A DNA stretch of 64,000 nucleotides from Heterohyrax brucei. Lineage: Eukaryota > Chordata > Mammalia > Hyracoidea > Procaviidae. Under the pieces are notes generated by a model. That model ran no database searches and was not told the DNA's origin. It saw nothing but the letters and a program-made list of their open reading frames with translations. The stretch covers positions 117,279,431 through 117,343,430 of the forward strand of contig CM053146.1 of the NCBI GenBank assembly GCA_028571685.1, given 5' to 3'. Both the position numbers and the translations under genes were made by a program. Every line of letters starts with the position of its first letter. Positions within the stretch are counted from its first letter, which is position 1. This document shows positions 31,261 to 43,540 of the stretch, piece after piece.

Positions 31261-32084
31261 GGGTGCTCCACAACACAGCCGGGCAAAGGGATGTGAGGGC
31301 AAAATCAACAGACTATGTCCTCATTTTAAAAAGAAACTTTGTACGGGGATTAAAGGGGGGTGGGAATAAAGCTCTACTTCCTTCATCCTTAAAAACAGAA
31401 TCAGCTTCAGCCTTGTGATGGGAAGATCAAAACAGGAAGAAAAGAGAAATGGTAAATACACAAGTCTTCACCATGCTCTAGGGAGATTTTTCTAGTCTAC
31501 CAGGGGAAGGAGGGAGCAGTCATAGCTCTGAGTTAGCACTTCCCATGCCAAGACTATTGATCCAGGGAGGCAGTGACACAGCAGAATCAATAAATAAATA
31601 TGTACCTACAGCTATTGTTGCTTCAGAATAACACATACAGAATAGTGTACAACAGCTAGGGTACACTTTAAGGAGGCCTGGAGAAGGGCACCAGACTGTT
31701 TCCCAAGAACTATGAAAGTAGCAGGTAGAAATGTTTGTGGAATGATTGCAAAGAGCAGGGTAATTTATTTCTTAGAATTGGGTGAGCTCATTTCCCTCAG
31801 GCAGAAGGCTTTGTGCTGCCAGTTTGGTTCCTCCAGTTAGGGACCCATGTGAACACTTCAGCACTTGGTACGAGAAGTGAAGAAACAGGCCCATTTATGG
31901 AAACGAACACAATTGTCTTAGACATATTTCTGATGCTAGAAAGGTATTGTGACTAAGGTAGGAGGGAAGTATGGCATCTGAGAAAGACTAAGAACACTCA
32001 TTTAGTTCGAATGTCATCCACAATGGACCCTTCTGAACTTGTATACTCAGCTTCCGGATCTCTTATCCCATTACCCTTCTTCTA
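31261..32084. other. Stretch without recognised feature
   Basis: No open frame of note and no recognised repeat. Confidence 0.5.
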
Positions 32085-32245
32085 AGATCCAACCTAGTTG
32101 TGCAGCGGTTATGTGCTCAGCGGTTAACCTGCGAGAGGAGGGCCTGGTGATCTGCTCCCGTAACAATTGTAGCCTAAGGAAACCCTATGGGGATGCGCTA
32201 CTCTGTCACATGGTGTTGCTGTAGGGAAGAAGTAACCCACAGTAC
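32085..32245 (+). mobile_element. AfroSINE, diverged
   Basis: Sense copy with cctagttgtgcagcggtt head, a body around gaaaccctatggggatgc and a ctctgtcacatggtgttgctg tail. Confidence 0.7.
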
Positions 32246-33079
32246 ACAACATCAACAAAATCAAAACTGCCTCTTCAAGTCTTTGTTTTTGTCAGTTTCT
32301 AAGATTAAAGTTTATGATATAAATAACACTTTGTATTACATAAAGCTGAATATATGAAATATAAGAAATTTTATGTGAGGTATTAATATCCATGTGTAGA
32401 TGGAACCCACCTGAAGAACTGTTTTATAAAGGCATGTTTTCACACACATGCCAATAATAATTTTATGATAGATTTTCTTTCTTTTTCTCCTTAGTACATT
32501 CATTTATATTCTCTGAATCAGAAAAATACTGCTTTGCAGAAGGCACATATCATATTAATTGCGAGCTGCATTTTGGGGGATGTAAGGAGAAGTTGTAGGG
32601 TTGGATATTGTTCATAGAAGACATTATCTGGAGATTTAGGTATCATCATGGATGACAAGTAATACCAATAGTTCTCAGCTGGTGCTGGGATATCCCTCTA
32701 CCTCCAAGTGTTATTGTTGAATTCGATTTTCAAGGGGAAAAGAATGAGACATAGTTGCTGAAGAGCCAACTGGAAAATGGTTTGCCCACTTCTGTCAGTT
32801 TATGGATGAAGAATACCAAATCCAGAGATGTTAAGTGACTTATTCAAGCTCTTGTGGCTTTGTAGTCTGACTGAACATCCTAATGCTCAAAAACATTTGT
32901 CACCTAGTTATAGACCTATGTAACTCAACCCACTAACCTCATGAAATCATTGATTTTTCCTCATTCCTGGCCACAGCCCTCTAGGACACTGATTACCATT
33001 ACCCAGAAAGAATCAGGGTGTATACTGTACCCCATCTGTTGATAGGACATCCCCATTGATGAGTGCGGTGAATCTTCCT
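32246..33079. other. Mostly unrecognised; weak MIR piece
   Basis: A weak minus-strand MIR core (aaatccagagatgttaagtg) sits at about 32815-32860. Otherwise nothing recognised. Confidence 0.4.
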
Positions 33080-33247
33080 TATAAAAACGAAAATCAAAAT
33101 ATACAGCCAACAAGTAGATTCTGACTCACAGCGACCCTGCACAGTAGAATGACCTTATCGAGTTTCCAAGGAGCGCCTGGCACATTTGAATTTTGAGACT
33201 TTTGGTTAGCAACTATAGCATTTAACCACTGCGCCACCAGGCTGTCC
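33080..33247 (-). mobile_element. AfroSINE
   Basis: Reverse complement: gattctgactcacagcgacc, gagtttccaaggagcgcc, ttggttagcaactatagc, actgcgccaccagg. Confidence 0.85.
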
Positions 33248-33684
33248 CTATGAAAATACCTAGGAAACCCGAAGCAAACTGGGAAAGTGGTCTGGGCTCT
33301 TGCTCTAGTGGACAACCCTCTGCCCCTTGCCCATCTTGTTGTCCCATGTCCTCAGGAGCTCTGTCTTCTGACCTTCTGAGGTCAGCTTTGGAACACCTCT
33401 CTTCATGCTCAGGTGTATGAGATTAATTACAACCCTCATCTTAAGGCATTTGCCTTTCACTAGTGGTCAAATTCTGAGGCACCACTTCAAAGTTAACAAG
33501 CTTTCATGAAACATCTAACATGTTTAGCACAAACTTCTTGTCACAACCACTCTGTAATGGGAAGAAATAAACAGAGCATTGGGAAAACCAAGGAGGGAGC
33601 TGTGTGACTGGTCTCTGAGGTCAGAAGACAGTGACTGGGGTGGGGACTGGCTGTCACTGTCGTGAATTCTGTCTCACTGGCTTC

Positions 33685-33720
<36 letters not shown>

Positions 33721-35604
33721 GAGAGAGAGCACAGAATGTTTCTTAGGAGGCTTACCAACGTCAAGCCTCAATCTAAGCTTCTCTTTTGTATTCTCTGCAC
33801 TATGAGGGGTAGCTAACTGTAGGTGGGGGTTTGGGAGGGGCATCTCGACAGAGAAGGACAAATTTAAAAGGAAAGATTTATGAGGCCATAAAGATGTTTC
33901 TCCCAGACTCCTGAGTGCGGAGTATGACTTATTTATTTTATTTTCATTTGTAACCAAAACCTTCCCCTGACTCCCATTGGCCCCAGCTGAGAGGAGAGAG
34001 AGGGCCAGCCCGTCAGGCGTTGATCACCGGGCCAACGGGAGACAGTGTGGCGTGATGCTGACGCAGGCCACTGACAAGCCAGGGAGAGGCCCTGGGGAGC
34101 AGCTTCGAGCTGAGCAGCCAGAGCCAGGCAGTGAGAGAGCTGACAGCTGGGGAATTGCTAAGAGGCGCCGGGCTGGTGGGGGCAGGCTGGTGAGACAGGG
34201 GGACTGCAGGGAAGGTGTGATTTCGCGATGCGCAGACATTGTTGTATACCCATTTTCCTTCAAGCCTTCTTCACTTCCCCCAGCTCTATCAAGTCTCTAC
34301 CGTTTGAGTTTCCTGTCTCCCTTCCCCTGGGCCACAGAGTCACTCTGCTCCTCCTCCTGTCTCTGTTCTGTAATGTTTCTCTCCCCCACCCCTTTTGAGA
34401 GAAGGATGGGAGCAGATGAATGCACGTTAATGGCATCAAAATGTCACTTAGTGGTCAGCTGGAGAGAAGGACAGTCTCTACTATGCTCAGGACAACCTAT
34501 TGAATTAAGATCTTCAAAGCCAGAAAAGAACAGCAGCTTTGGGAAACAGGCTAGGGAATTCAAGGGAATGACAGTGTCTGGGCTGGTGATTCGTGCAAAG
34601 GGGCAAGAGCTGTGAGCCACCAAAGGCCTCAGAAATTCCAGGTTTGCATCCCTAAAGAGATAGGTCCCAGGAAAAGAGGAGCTTCTGCCCCTGGGCTGAA
34701 GTCCTCCTCTGCGAAAAATGGACAATGCATTTCAGAACATGGAAGCTGGTGTAAAGTGAGTGCAAAGTTTCAAGGCTGAGGGTCTGTCCCGTAGCTGCTT
34801 CAGAAGAGTGACCCCAAAATGGGCAGTCATACGTGAGGATCACAGAATCTTTTGTAAAGACTTCTTTTAGCAATAACACAGACTTTTCGGGGCGGGGGGA
34901 TGGAACAGAAAGAAAACAAAACTTGACTATTCCGCTAACGTTTCCTCATCTTGCTCTGTCACTTTTCTGGACAATTTTCAAAGCTGCGTGAAACCCCTGC
35001 TGCACCTTGTTAATGTACACAATGACAGTCAGTGCCTTTCTACCAGACAAAGCAATATCATAATTTGCACTCATTAAACGGCCAGGAGTATCACTGCAGA
35101 CCTGATGACTCCGGAATTCAGAGTGACGTGAATCACCGGCCATCCTCAGCAGCCCCCAAGGTCACATACGTCACCTATGTCTTGTGCTCAGTCTCACTAC
35201 GGCCCTACCTGGGTGACAGATTATATCATTCCCAGTCTGCAGATGGAACAGCAAAGCCAGACCAAGTGGATGCAAGCCCATGAGTCTGTGGTATTATGCA
35301 CTGCAGGGGAGGGGACACAGTTGGAGACAAACTCTGGCGTCATCTGAAGGCCTCCTGTTCTGAAATGTCATTATGAAGCTAGACTGTTACAAAAGTGGGA
35401 GTCTCAAAGCCTAGTTTCTAGCCCCAACTCTAACGCCTGCTTGGTATAAAAGAAGTACTTGGTCTGGAGTCAAAAGGCCAGAGTTGCAAACTTAGAATTA
35501 CCACGTTAGCAATGGTGTTAATCATGCCAGGTAGCTACTTAAATTCTTTCTACGGCTTCCTACAGTAAAGGGTCACTGAAAAAGAAGAAGCCCTTCAATC
35601 AGAC
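33248..35604. other. Repeat-poor stretch with a GC-richer core
   Basis: One of the few long stretches with few recognisable repeats. A GC-richer core at about 33960-34230 has several CpGs. An open frame of 212 codons (33977-34615, plus) begins at TTG rather than ATG, has no recognised domain and a low-complexity Arg/Gly/Ser-rich start, and shows no splice or polyadenylation context that I can defend. I do not call it a gene. Confidence 0.4.
33688..33717. repeat. (AC)n microsatellite
   Basis: About 15 AC units followed by a short GA run (gcagagagagagc). Confidence 0.95.
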
Positions 35605-35745
35605 AGACTGAAACAGTGGCTACAAAAATGGGCTCAAGCCTAACAACAGCCGTGAGGGTACTGCAGACGAGGACCTGTTTCCACCCTGTACGTGGGGTGG
35701 CTGTGAGTCAGAACCCACTGGGTGGCACCTGACAACAACAGTACG
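35605..35745 (+). mobile_element. RTE/BovB 3' end fragment
   Basis: gtggctacaaaaatgggctc onward to ggcacctgacaacaaca, matching the terminal 130 bp of the RTE copies ending at 6745 and 54712. Confidence 0.7.
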
Positions 35746-36032
35746 GCTTCCTAGTGCCCTTACACTAAAACCAGAATCCCTTAGCTTGGTATGTAGAACT
35801 CCACAGGATTCAGCTCTTGTCCAGCCCTCTGACCGCATTTCCTATCTCTCCCTCTGCTCTCTAGCCATCAGCCTTCTCTGTTCCTTAAGGGCACCAGACC
35901 TGCCTGTACTTCACTGTCTTTGTACCTGTTGTTCACTCTGCCTATAATGTCCTCAAAGTAACTGGAGTCTAATAATCATCTGGCTTTCAACAAATACTGG
36001 GTTAATTAATAGGTAGATTAAGCACATGTATA

Positions 36033-36243
36033 AAAAACAAAAACCATATTCATTGCTATCAAATTGATTCTGACTCATAGCAACCCTATGGGATGGAGTA
36101 GAACGGCCTCCTCGGGTTACCAAAGATGTAAATCTCTGTGGAAGCAGACTGCTGCATCTCTCTTGAACAGAGCTGCTGGTGGGTTCGAACGACCAACCTT
36201 TTGGTTAGCAGCAAACACTTAACCACTGCACCACCAGGGTTGC
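36033..36243 (-). mobile_element. AfroSINE, long variant
   Basis: Reverse complement with the longer middle (gtggaagcagactgctgc), flanked by caaattgattctgactcatag and taaccactgcaccaccaggg. Confidence 0.85.
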
Positions 36244-36780
36244 TTAGCACAAGCACAGGACAGCAATAAAGCAACAGTTCAAAACAGTTGGGAAGGAGGT
36301 TTTAGGGGAAATAGTTTAAAATTTGATCTATTTTTTAATCCAAATAGCTATCAAGGGAGAAATAGAACTTTTGATTTCTTCATTAGTGTATTCATTCAGC
36401 ATACAACTTTCAAGCACCTTCTGTTCAGCTTCCTTATACTTGTGTGGTATTGTTTTTACGCTAACTACATGGGCAGAGAGGGGAATTCACAATAATTTTC
36501 AGTGTTTAGAGCTTCTAGAAGTTTTAATCCAGCCTTGGTGCCAGTTCAAATGTCACCACCTCAGAGACGCTTTCCCTGACCACCTTATAAGAGCAGTTCT
36601 CCCTATCCTTCCTCTACTCTCTAAGATGTAAGTCTCTTATATTCCTTTAATTTTGTCTACTATCATCTGAATATATTTTATTTGTGTATTTACTTACATA
36701 CTGTCTGACTCTCCTAATGAGAATTTAAATTTAAGACAGAAATCTGTCTCTCTTAACATTACAGAGAGCCTGGCACATGT

Positions 36781-37543
36781 TAGGTCTGACAATTAAGTCC
36801 GCAAACTTAATTGTTCTAGGTACTACGTGCTTCATTGCTAATTATCACTACAGTCGCCTTTGAAGTACTCCCCTTGAGAAGCTCTGCACCGATGCAGTGC
36901 CTAGTCCACCCCTCAAACCAATTTTGGAACTCTTTCTGGAATGGCCATTCCACACAATGCACCGTGGTAAGTTTGCAAACTTAATTCTATAGCTCCCTGT
37001 TAGGGAAGTTTTAGCTGGTAAACAAAAAAAACTGCGTTGGAACGGCCTCCCTACTTACCTCATCTGGTCCACAATGACTTTTTTCTTTCCCCAAAGATAA
37101 AGGAAATATTGAAAGGAAGACATCTGAATGACATTCAGGACATCAAGGGCGATACAATGACAGCTCTGGTGGCCATTCCAGAAAAAGAGTCCCCAAGTTG
37201 CTTTGAAGGGTTGACTCTGGCTTGGATATACAGCTTCCCAAGGAGAATACATCAAAGGTGACCACAGTGATATTGCCAGAGCCAACCCTTCAAAGCAATT
37301 TGGGAACTCTTTTTCTGGAATGCCCCCCTGAGCTGTTTGTCGTTGCATCACCTGTGATGCCCTGAATGTCATCCAAATGTCTTCCTTTCAATATTTCCTT
37401 TATCTGTGGGGAAAGAAAAAAGTCACTGGGGGCCAGATCAGGTGAGTAGGGAGGCTGTTTCAGCACCGTTTTTTTGTTTACTGGCTAGAAATTCCCTCAC
37501 AGACAGCTATACAATTTCAAGAACTTAATTGGCATCCCTCTTA
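36781..37543. mobile_element. Mariner-derived rearranged element, copy 3 (longest)
   Basis: Flanked by TA dinucleotides at the junctions with L2 (cacatgt/ta at the left, tta/gtagg at the right), as expected for a mariner target. The left end ggtctgacaattaagtccgc is the terminal inverted repeat. Order: C-terminal transposase, minus (36840-36955); junction block (36955-37020); central then C-terminal transposase, plus (37037-37255: PPYLPHLVHNDFF, KIKEILKGRHL); then a nearly perfect switch of strand, with the same C-terminal and central parts on the minus strand (37262-37490). The right half of the element is therefore a long inverted repeat centred near 37262. No intact transposase. Confidence 0.75.
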
Positions 37544-37600
37544 GTAGGTGTTTGACAAGTGTCTGCTAAATGAATAAATTAATGAACAAAATGAATTAGT

Positions 37601-39070
37601 TAGCACCTTGGACTAGTCACATAACCTCACTTACTCTCAATTTTCTCATCTTTAAAGTCTAACTAACAATAACATTCCTGCCTGCTTCAAAGTATTGGTG
37701 AGCAGCTACAATAAAGTATGCCCAATGGACTGAGTTTCCTGGATACTAGGGCCTGAGGCAAGGGTTAAATATTGATGCTTTATTTGGGAGGTAGAGAGTC
37801 AGAACACTGAGAGCGAGGACAAAAGAAAAAGAGACAAGGAAGAAGGAGAAGGAACAAAGCTGATGAATTGCCACACTGGCCACTGTGTCATGTGAAGTCA
37901 CAATGAGACACAAACGGTGAATCTTGTATAGAGAAAATGTGCCTTAGAGCAATGCTTCAAGGAAGGATGAACATTGGTAAATACTTATCCACTGGAGAAT
38001 TTACTCCCCAACACTTCCACGTCACCTCATTATGATCCCTTGAAAATGCTCCAAGGAGTTGAGTCCTATGTCCTTTGATGTGGCATTTCATCTAAGCCTG
38101 GAAGTGGCTAGAAGAGTTAGCTGCTCTAAGCACTTAGCCATTGACCACAAATGGTGAAGCCCTACAGGCCCACATAAAATCCTTGGGCCTGAAGAGAAGC
38201 TGTTTCAGGACAAGCAGTGAAGAGTCCAAGGAGCACACGAGGATGACACTCTGAGGACAGAAGATACAATATGTAAATTTGGTCTGGAAAGGGTAAAGCT
38301 CCAAACAATGAAAGGTGACATAGTAGAACTGTGAGGTAGTGTTGCTTATGTAGCAGTATTGCTGTGTGGTATTGCTATGTGACATAGTATTGTTATGTGA
38401 CATAGTATTGTGATATTGTATTGCACTGTGACTTTGTATTGCTTAAAAAAATTAAATGTCTTTTTTAAATGCGAGTGTCTTTTCACTTGTTATGAGTTTG
38501 ATAAGCTTTCAGCTAGACTCGGCAAATAAACTCTTCTTCATAAAAACCCTTCTATCAAAAATAGGAAATATAAATATGATCTCATAAAGTGCTTCTTTTT
38601 CTTGCTATTAGTTTGTATTCTTGAGAGAAAATACAGGAAGCATGAGCAACTCATATGGGGGAGACTTTGGGGTAAACCCCTTGTCTTTAGATTCTCCTTC
38701 CATCACTCTTTTGTGACATCAGTGTCCTTGCGCACCTTCTTATTCAGGTATGTTGTCTACACAGTGATCAATTTTAACAGACCTCCAGCATACCAGCAAA
38801 TGTTCATTGGAGTCCATACACAGGTCAGAATGGAATGGCATCTTAGTTAGAAATGCCTCTCACAGCAACGACCTAAGTCGATCACCTGTGCTATTTGCCA
38901 TTAGCCTAAACTGAGGACCCCCATGTGCTTTAGATTTTGACTCATCCTGGAGCCCAGTAAAATGAAATGCCTGGTACATAGTAGGATACACACAAATACA
39001 CACACACACTGGACAATTTTACTGTATTTTAAGCAAGTACATTAATAAATCTATATAATCAGTGTAGAAT
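37601..39070. other. Stretch without recognised gene or repeat family
   Basis: Contains a short tandem repeat (38376-38411). Otherwise ordinary AT-rich sequence with no notable open frame. Confidence 0.5.
38376..38411. repeat. 18-bp tandem repeat
   Basis: Two perfect adjacent copies of tatgtgacatagtattgt within a longer degenerate stretch (about 38330-38440) of gtattg- and tgtgac-type units. Confidence 0.9.
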
Positions 39071-39072
39071 AG

Positions 39073-39270
39073 AAATCCCTGGATGGTACGAACAGCTACA
39101 CTCACTGCTAACTGAAAGATTGGAGGTTTGAGTCTACTAGTGGCATGTCAGAGAAGAAAGTCTGGTGATCCACTTCCAAAAAAACTCAACCACTGAAAAC
39201 CACAGAGCACAGTTTTACTACATCACATACGGGGTTACCGTGAGTCAGACATGATTGGACAGCAACTAGC
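39073..39270 (+). mobile_element. AfroSINE, long variant
   Basis: Sense copy with tccctggatggtacgaacag head, a ctggtgatccacttcc middle, and a gttaccgtgagtcagac tail. Confidence 0.75.
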
Positions 39271-39299
39271 TTGATACTAGAGCAGAAAATAATATGAAA

Positions 39300-39525
39300 A
39301 GAAGATGCACTACAGTCAAAGTGCCTGAGTTGAAATCTCAGCCTTGTCATAAGCCAGCTAGTATGATATCAGATAGATTGCTTGGCCTCTCTGTGCCTCA
39401 GTGCCTCGGTTATCACATCTGTAAAACTGCAATAATAATACCTATCTTATAGGCTTGTTGTGATGACTAAATGATGTGTGGAATGCCAGTCTCTGCTCAC
39501 TGCCTGGTGCCTGATAAACAGGAGA
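39300..39525 (+). mobile_element. MIR SINE
   Basis: Sense MIR: ttgcttggcctctctgtgcc, tcacatctgtaaaactgc, aataataatacctatctta, ggcttgttgtgatgac. Well-matched core. Confidence 0.75.
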
Positions 39526-40955
39526 TACATATCAGCTTTTATGATCACTTTGGGTCTGCTTCTGGATCTCCACCTTGCCTTTCTGAGCAGGAAGAAGGAT
39601 ATGCTTTTATTTCAGACTACCTGCCTTCACCAGGTCAACCAGACACAAGTCTATGCGTGTTTAAATTCCAATGTAAAACCTGCCTTTAAAACTTTGTGTA
39701 GCCAAAGTGAACCTCGTATGGTGGGGATGGCATTTTACGTTGTTTGGTGATACATGTGTTTTTAAACATGATGCTGTCAATTGATTTAAGCATTTTATTG
39801 GATAATTTTACTGTGCTTATGCCTAGAAGCTGTTTTAAGAAAGGACCAATTTTTTAAACCAAACAGAAAAATCTAAAGTTGTTGCACTTGAAATAACAGC
39901 AGCACAAGTGGTTGGGCCAGAATATTCACTTAGATTGTTGTGTTCTTAGCTTCATAGCCCAGAGATTTCCTTAAAGTTTAGGGAAAGAGTAGTTGGTGTT
40001 GGGGGCTGAATTCCACAATCACTTTCTTAAGCCCTGAAGTGACTGCCAGGGTCTGAGTCACAAAGGAAATGTGTGATAAACATTCTTTACAAGTCATGCT
40101 TACTAAATAGTTTGATGGCCCAACAGATCAAACAATATTTCATGTATGAAATGTATATGGTTATTATTCACGAAAGCCTAGACAATTCTGCTTCACCTCC
40201 CTTGATCAAATATTGTTTCCATACTCTCCTGTAACACAGAGTCCTAGTTTGAACACAGTGTTCAAACTGGAATCACCTGCCTGTATATTGCATAAGAAGA
40301 CTCATCTCTAAATCTAAGATGAAAGAATTTCTCAACACAATAATTGATAAATACATGTTGTAACCAAATACCTGGCTTAACTTTGGATAGAAGGGAGCAT
40401 TAGTTTATTGATGAAGTAGACAGGAGCCAGAATTTGGTTAAATTCATCAACATCAGCATTGTTTGGGTTGAAATTCATCAAAAACAGCATTATGTGAGTC
40501 ATGCACAAGTCATGATCTTCAAAGCTATTGCTGCAGCCACAGTGCATGAGGTTGGCCAGTGACATTACATTTCATACTGTGCCCTTCCCTAGGTGTCATA
40601 ACTAACATATACCACAAACATACATGAAATTACTCATAGTCAGGGTTCAAAATGGAACTAAAACCCAGAATATGAACAACTGAATACACTTTGAACTTTT
40701 GGGGAGGGAGGAGGAAAACTCCCCTAGAAAACCCTTTAATCTGCCACCATCAATAAGACACTCTTCCATTAGCAAGGGGAATCCTTGCATTGCAGGACTT
40801 CCCCATAGAATGTCATCTAGGCTCCTACTTTTGAGACACTCCACAAAGAAAACAACTTTTCTCTAAAACCTAAATAGAGAACTGTGGGTATTCACTCCAT
40901 GGCATATATTCATGCTATCTTTCATTCTTTGGATTTATTAACTTTTCACTGGATG
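39526..40955. other. Stretch without recognised feature
   Basis: No coding region longer than about 90 codons and no recognised repeat. Confidence 0.5.
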
Positions 40956-40959
40956 GTAA

Positions 40960-41155
40960 ACACAGTTTGTGCTGGCCTACTAACTTTAATAAAGGTTGGC
41001 TGTTCAAACCCACCTAGTGGCTCTATGGGAGAAAGGCCTGGCGAGGTGCTTCCGTGAAAATAACAGCCAAGTAAACGCTGTGGAGCAGTTCCGCTCTGCC
41101 ACACACGGTGTTGTCATGAGCTGGAACCAAGCCGATGGCAAAAGGTTTGCTTCTT
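40960..41155 (+). mobile_element. AfroSINE, long variant
   Basis: Sense copy: gcctactaactttaataaagg, ggctgttcaaacccacc, gtggagcagttccgctctgcc, gttgtcatgagctggaacc. Confidence 0.75.
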
Positions 41156-41700
41156 TGGGTTTTAGGTGACAAGCACTGTTCTGGGTAGTTAGACTACAGC
41201 CTATGACATAAGAAAATCAAGACTCCTGCCTTGTGGAAGTTATACTCTAGTGGGAAGTAAAGAGCAAGCTAATAATGAATAGGAAGCAATGAAGAGTATG
41301 AAGGAAGGAGAAACTTACCTTAGCTATAAAACTCACCACCATGGAGTCAGGTTCGACTCATAGTGACCGCAGCTATAGCAGCCTGTAGAGACCTCTGTGA
41401 GAAGGTGACCTGGGAGCTGTGACCTGTAATCAGTTAGCTATTGAAGATGTGAGGCAGGGTACTGCAGGCAGAGGAACCAGCTGTGTGAAGGTCTAGGCAG
41501 GAACAAGCCCAGTCTGTTTGGAGGGCAGAAGGCAGGCGGAGTAAATGCAGCTTGATGAACAACAGACTAAAGGAAACAAAATGTAAACCTTGGTTAGAAG
41601 ATTGGGCTTCATTCTAATTGCACTGGGCAGCCATTGGTGGGCTTGAAGCAGGAGAGTGACATGATCCAATTTACACTTGAAAAAGATCTCTCAGGCTGAC
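41156..41700 (+). mobile_element. Ancient mammalian repeat of unnamed family
   Basis: Blocks aagcactgttctgggtagt, gtggaagttatactctagtg, gtctaggcaggaacaagc, ttcattctaattgcactggg and gagagtgacatgatccaattt occur in order. The last part recurs in more decayed form at 55320-55540. A reverse AfroSINE fragment interrupts it at 41325-41440. I recognise the pattern as an old mammal-wide repeat but will not name the family. Confidence 0.5.
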
Positions 41701-41978
41701 ACTTAAGATCAGGGACTAGCTCCTCACATTTAGCCCAAGTTCTTCCTGATGCAATTAAAGTGCATTCTCTTTCCTGGCAGTGAACATATGCTACCAGGTG
41801 CTGATACCACTTCCGATGCCTGAGGAAACATCAGATGGCTATATCAACATCCTCAGAACACCGAAATAAATGTGATAGGAATACCAGGGTGATGATCATC
41901 AACCTGAATTACAATCAGAGGCCACAGCTGCATAGGATGTGTCTGCAGCATGACTCCCCTACAGGTCGCCATGCTGCT

Positions 41979-42493
41979 TGTTTTAGTCATCCAGTGCTGC
42001 TATAATAGAAATACCGTAAGTGGATAGTTTTAAAAGAGAAGTTGATTATCTCTCATAGTCTAGTAGGCTACAAGTTCAAATCCAGGGTATCAGCCCCAGG
42101 TGAAAGCTCTCTCTCTCTGTTAGTTCTGGAGGAAGATCTTTGTCATCAGTTTTCCCTTGGTCTAAGAGCACCTCAGCAAAGGAACCTCGGGTCCAAAGGA
42201 CATGCTCTGCTCCCAGCATTGCTTCCTTGGTAGTGTGAGTTTCCTCATGACTCTCTGCTCAGTTCTCTTTTATGTCTCAAAAGAGATTGGCTTAAGACAC
42301 TATCCAGTCTTGTAGACTTCATCAATACAACTGGTGTTAAGCCATCACAATAAATCATAGTGACAGAATTGACAACACATAGGGAAATCTCATCAAATAC
42401 CACAATGGTGGACAATCATACAATACTGGGAATCATGGCCAAGCCAAATTGAGATATTGGGTTGGGGGTGGGGACATAATTCAGTCCTTGACA
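41979..42493 (-). mobile_element. MaLR-like LTR
   Basis: Plus strand starts TGTTTTAGTCATCCAGTG and ends TTCAGTCCTTGACA, the reverse complement of the same LTR type as at 2120. No matching 5-bp flanks found (CTGCT left, TCAGT right), so either the ends have drifted or the termini are slightly off. Confidence 0.75.
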
Positions 42494-43540
42494 TCAGTTC
42501 TTTTTCTTCATCCTCTAAAAGGTTCTCACATTTTCTGGACCCTTGCACCTCACCTCCCTACCAAGAAATCCATGGCATCAGCAGTGTTAACTCCTCGGAA
42601 GACTACCTCTAGTACTCACAGCAGGGAACATACTGTTGGTGTAAGTGCAGATCAGTAAAATAAAGTTGGTGGAACTTCTGATGGACTTTCTCCCAGACAA
42701 AACAACAGTATAACTAACTGAAACTGCATAAATTTATATGTTACATAAATTCTATGAAACAATCATTTAAAGCCTCCAAAAATTGTCCTAAGGGCATAGA
42801 GTACACAGAAACATATTCATTCAAGAAAATCTGCTAAACCTCAACGGAAGTAGCAAGAATCTATGGCATTTCAGCCACAACCTGCTTCCTTATCCATTGC
42901 CCCAGCCTCATGTTACAGAAGCTATACCCTGGGCAGGTGTAGCCGGAAAGACACAGGCTCCCTGTCTCCCAGATCCCAGTCTGCAGCCATGATTTTCACC
43001 CCAAGAGGGACAAACTGCCAGCTCTGTGTTGCAGAAACTCTCTTCTAGGCAAGTATAAACAAGAAGAGATGGGTCCGTTCCCACTCGGCCAGCCCCACTC
43101 ACAGAGAGGATGGTCTACTCCTGGCCCCTCAGGCTGAGAATACCAGGACGCCAGTTGCTCCTGCCCCAGCTTGCGCAGAGCAGGGGGTTCCATGCGGAAA
43201 GGGGAAAATTGACAAGACCAGGGCCTGGCACCCTGCCACGCTCACTCAGAAAATGGAGCTCTGACTCCCAGGAAAGTGGGTTTCGGCCCCAGCTCTGGTG
43301 CAGTATTACAAGAGTTCTGCTCAGGAGGCGATGCAGATTTTAGGATGAAGGATTCTCCAGTGTGGCCTAGGGAACTGACTTTCTCTGTGCTTGAGGACGT
43401 TGTCAGAAACAATGGAAATCTTGGGGAGCGTCATTGACAGGAGGCTGTTAGCGCACGGCAGGAGCAGAAGAGCAGAGCAGCCAGAAGTCTAACAGCAAGC
43501 CAGGGACAGAGATGGCCTGGCAAAGGCCCCCGGGATCACA
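42494..43540. other. Unrecognised, GC-richer stretch
   Basis: Around 42860-43350 several short overlapping open frames occur on both strands because stop codons are scarce in GC-rich DNA. None shows a domain. Confidence 0.45.

Larger units (their letters stand above)
35746..37600 (+). mobile_element. L2 LINE 3' end, split by SINE and mariner
   Basis: Pieces at about 35746-36000 (cctgcctgtacttcactg, tgttcactctgcctataatg), 36515-36780 (caaatgtcaccacctcag, agagcctggcacatg) and 37544-37600 (gtaggtgtttgacaag, gaataaattaatgaac) line up as one L2 3' end. They are separated by an AfroSINE and by a mariner-derived element. Ancient and non-coding. Confidence 0.65.

Noticed and set aside
33977-34615. 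212-codon plus-strand open frame
   Set aside because: It starts at TTG, has no recognisable domain, and GC-rich DNA yields long chance frames. Not called as a gene.
41979-42493. Target duplication for the LTR at 41979
   Set aside because: Flanking 5-mers CTGCT and TCAGT do not match, so no duplication is claimed.
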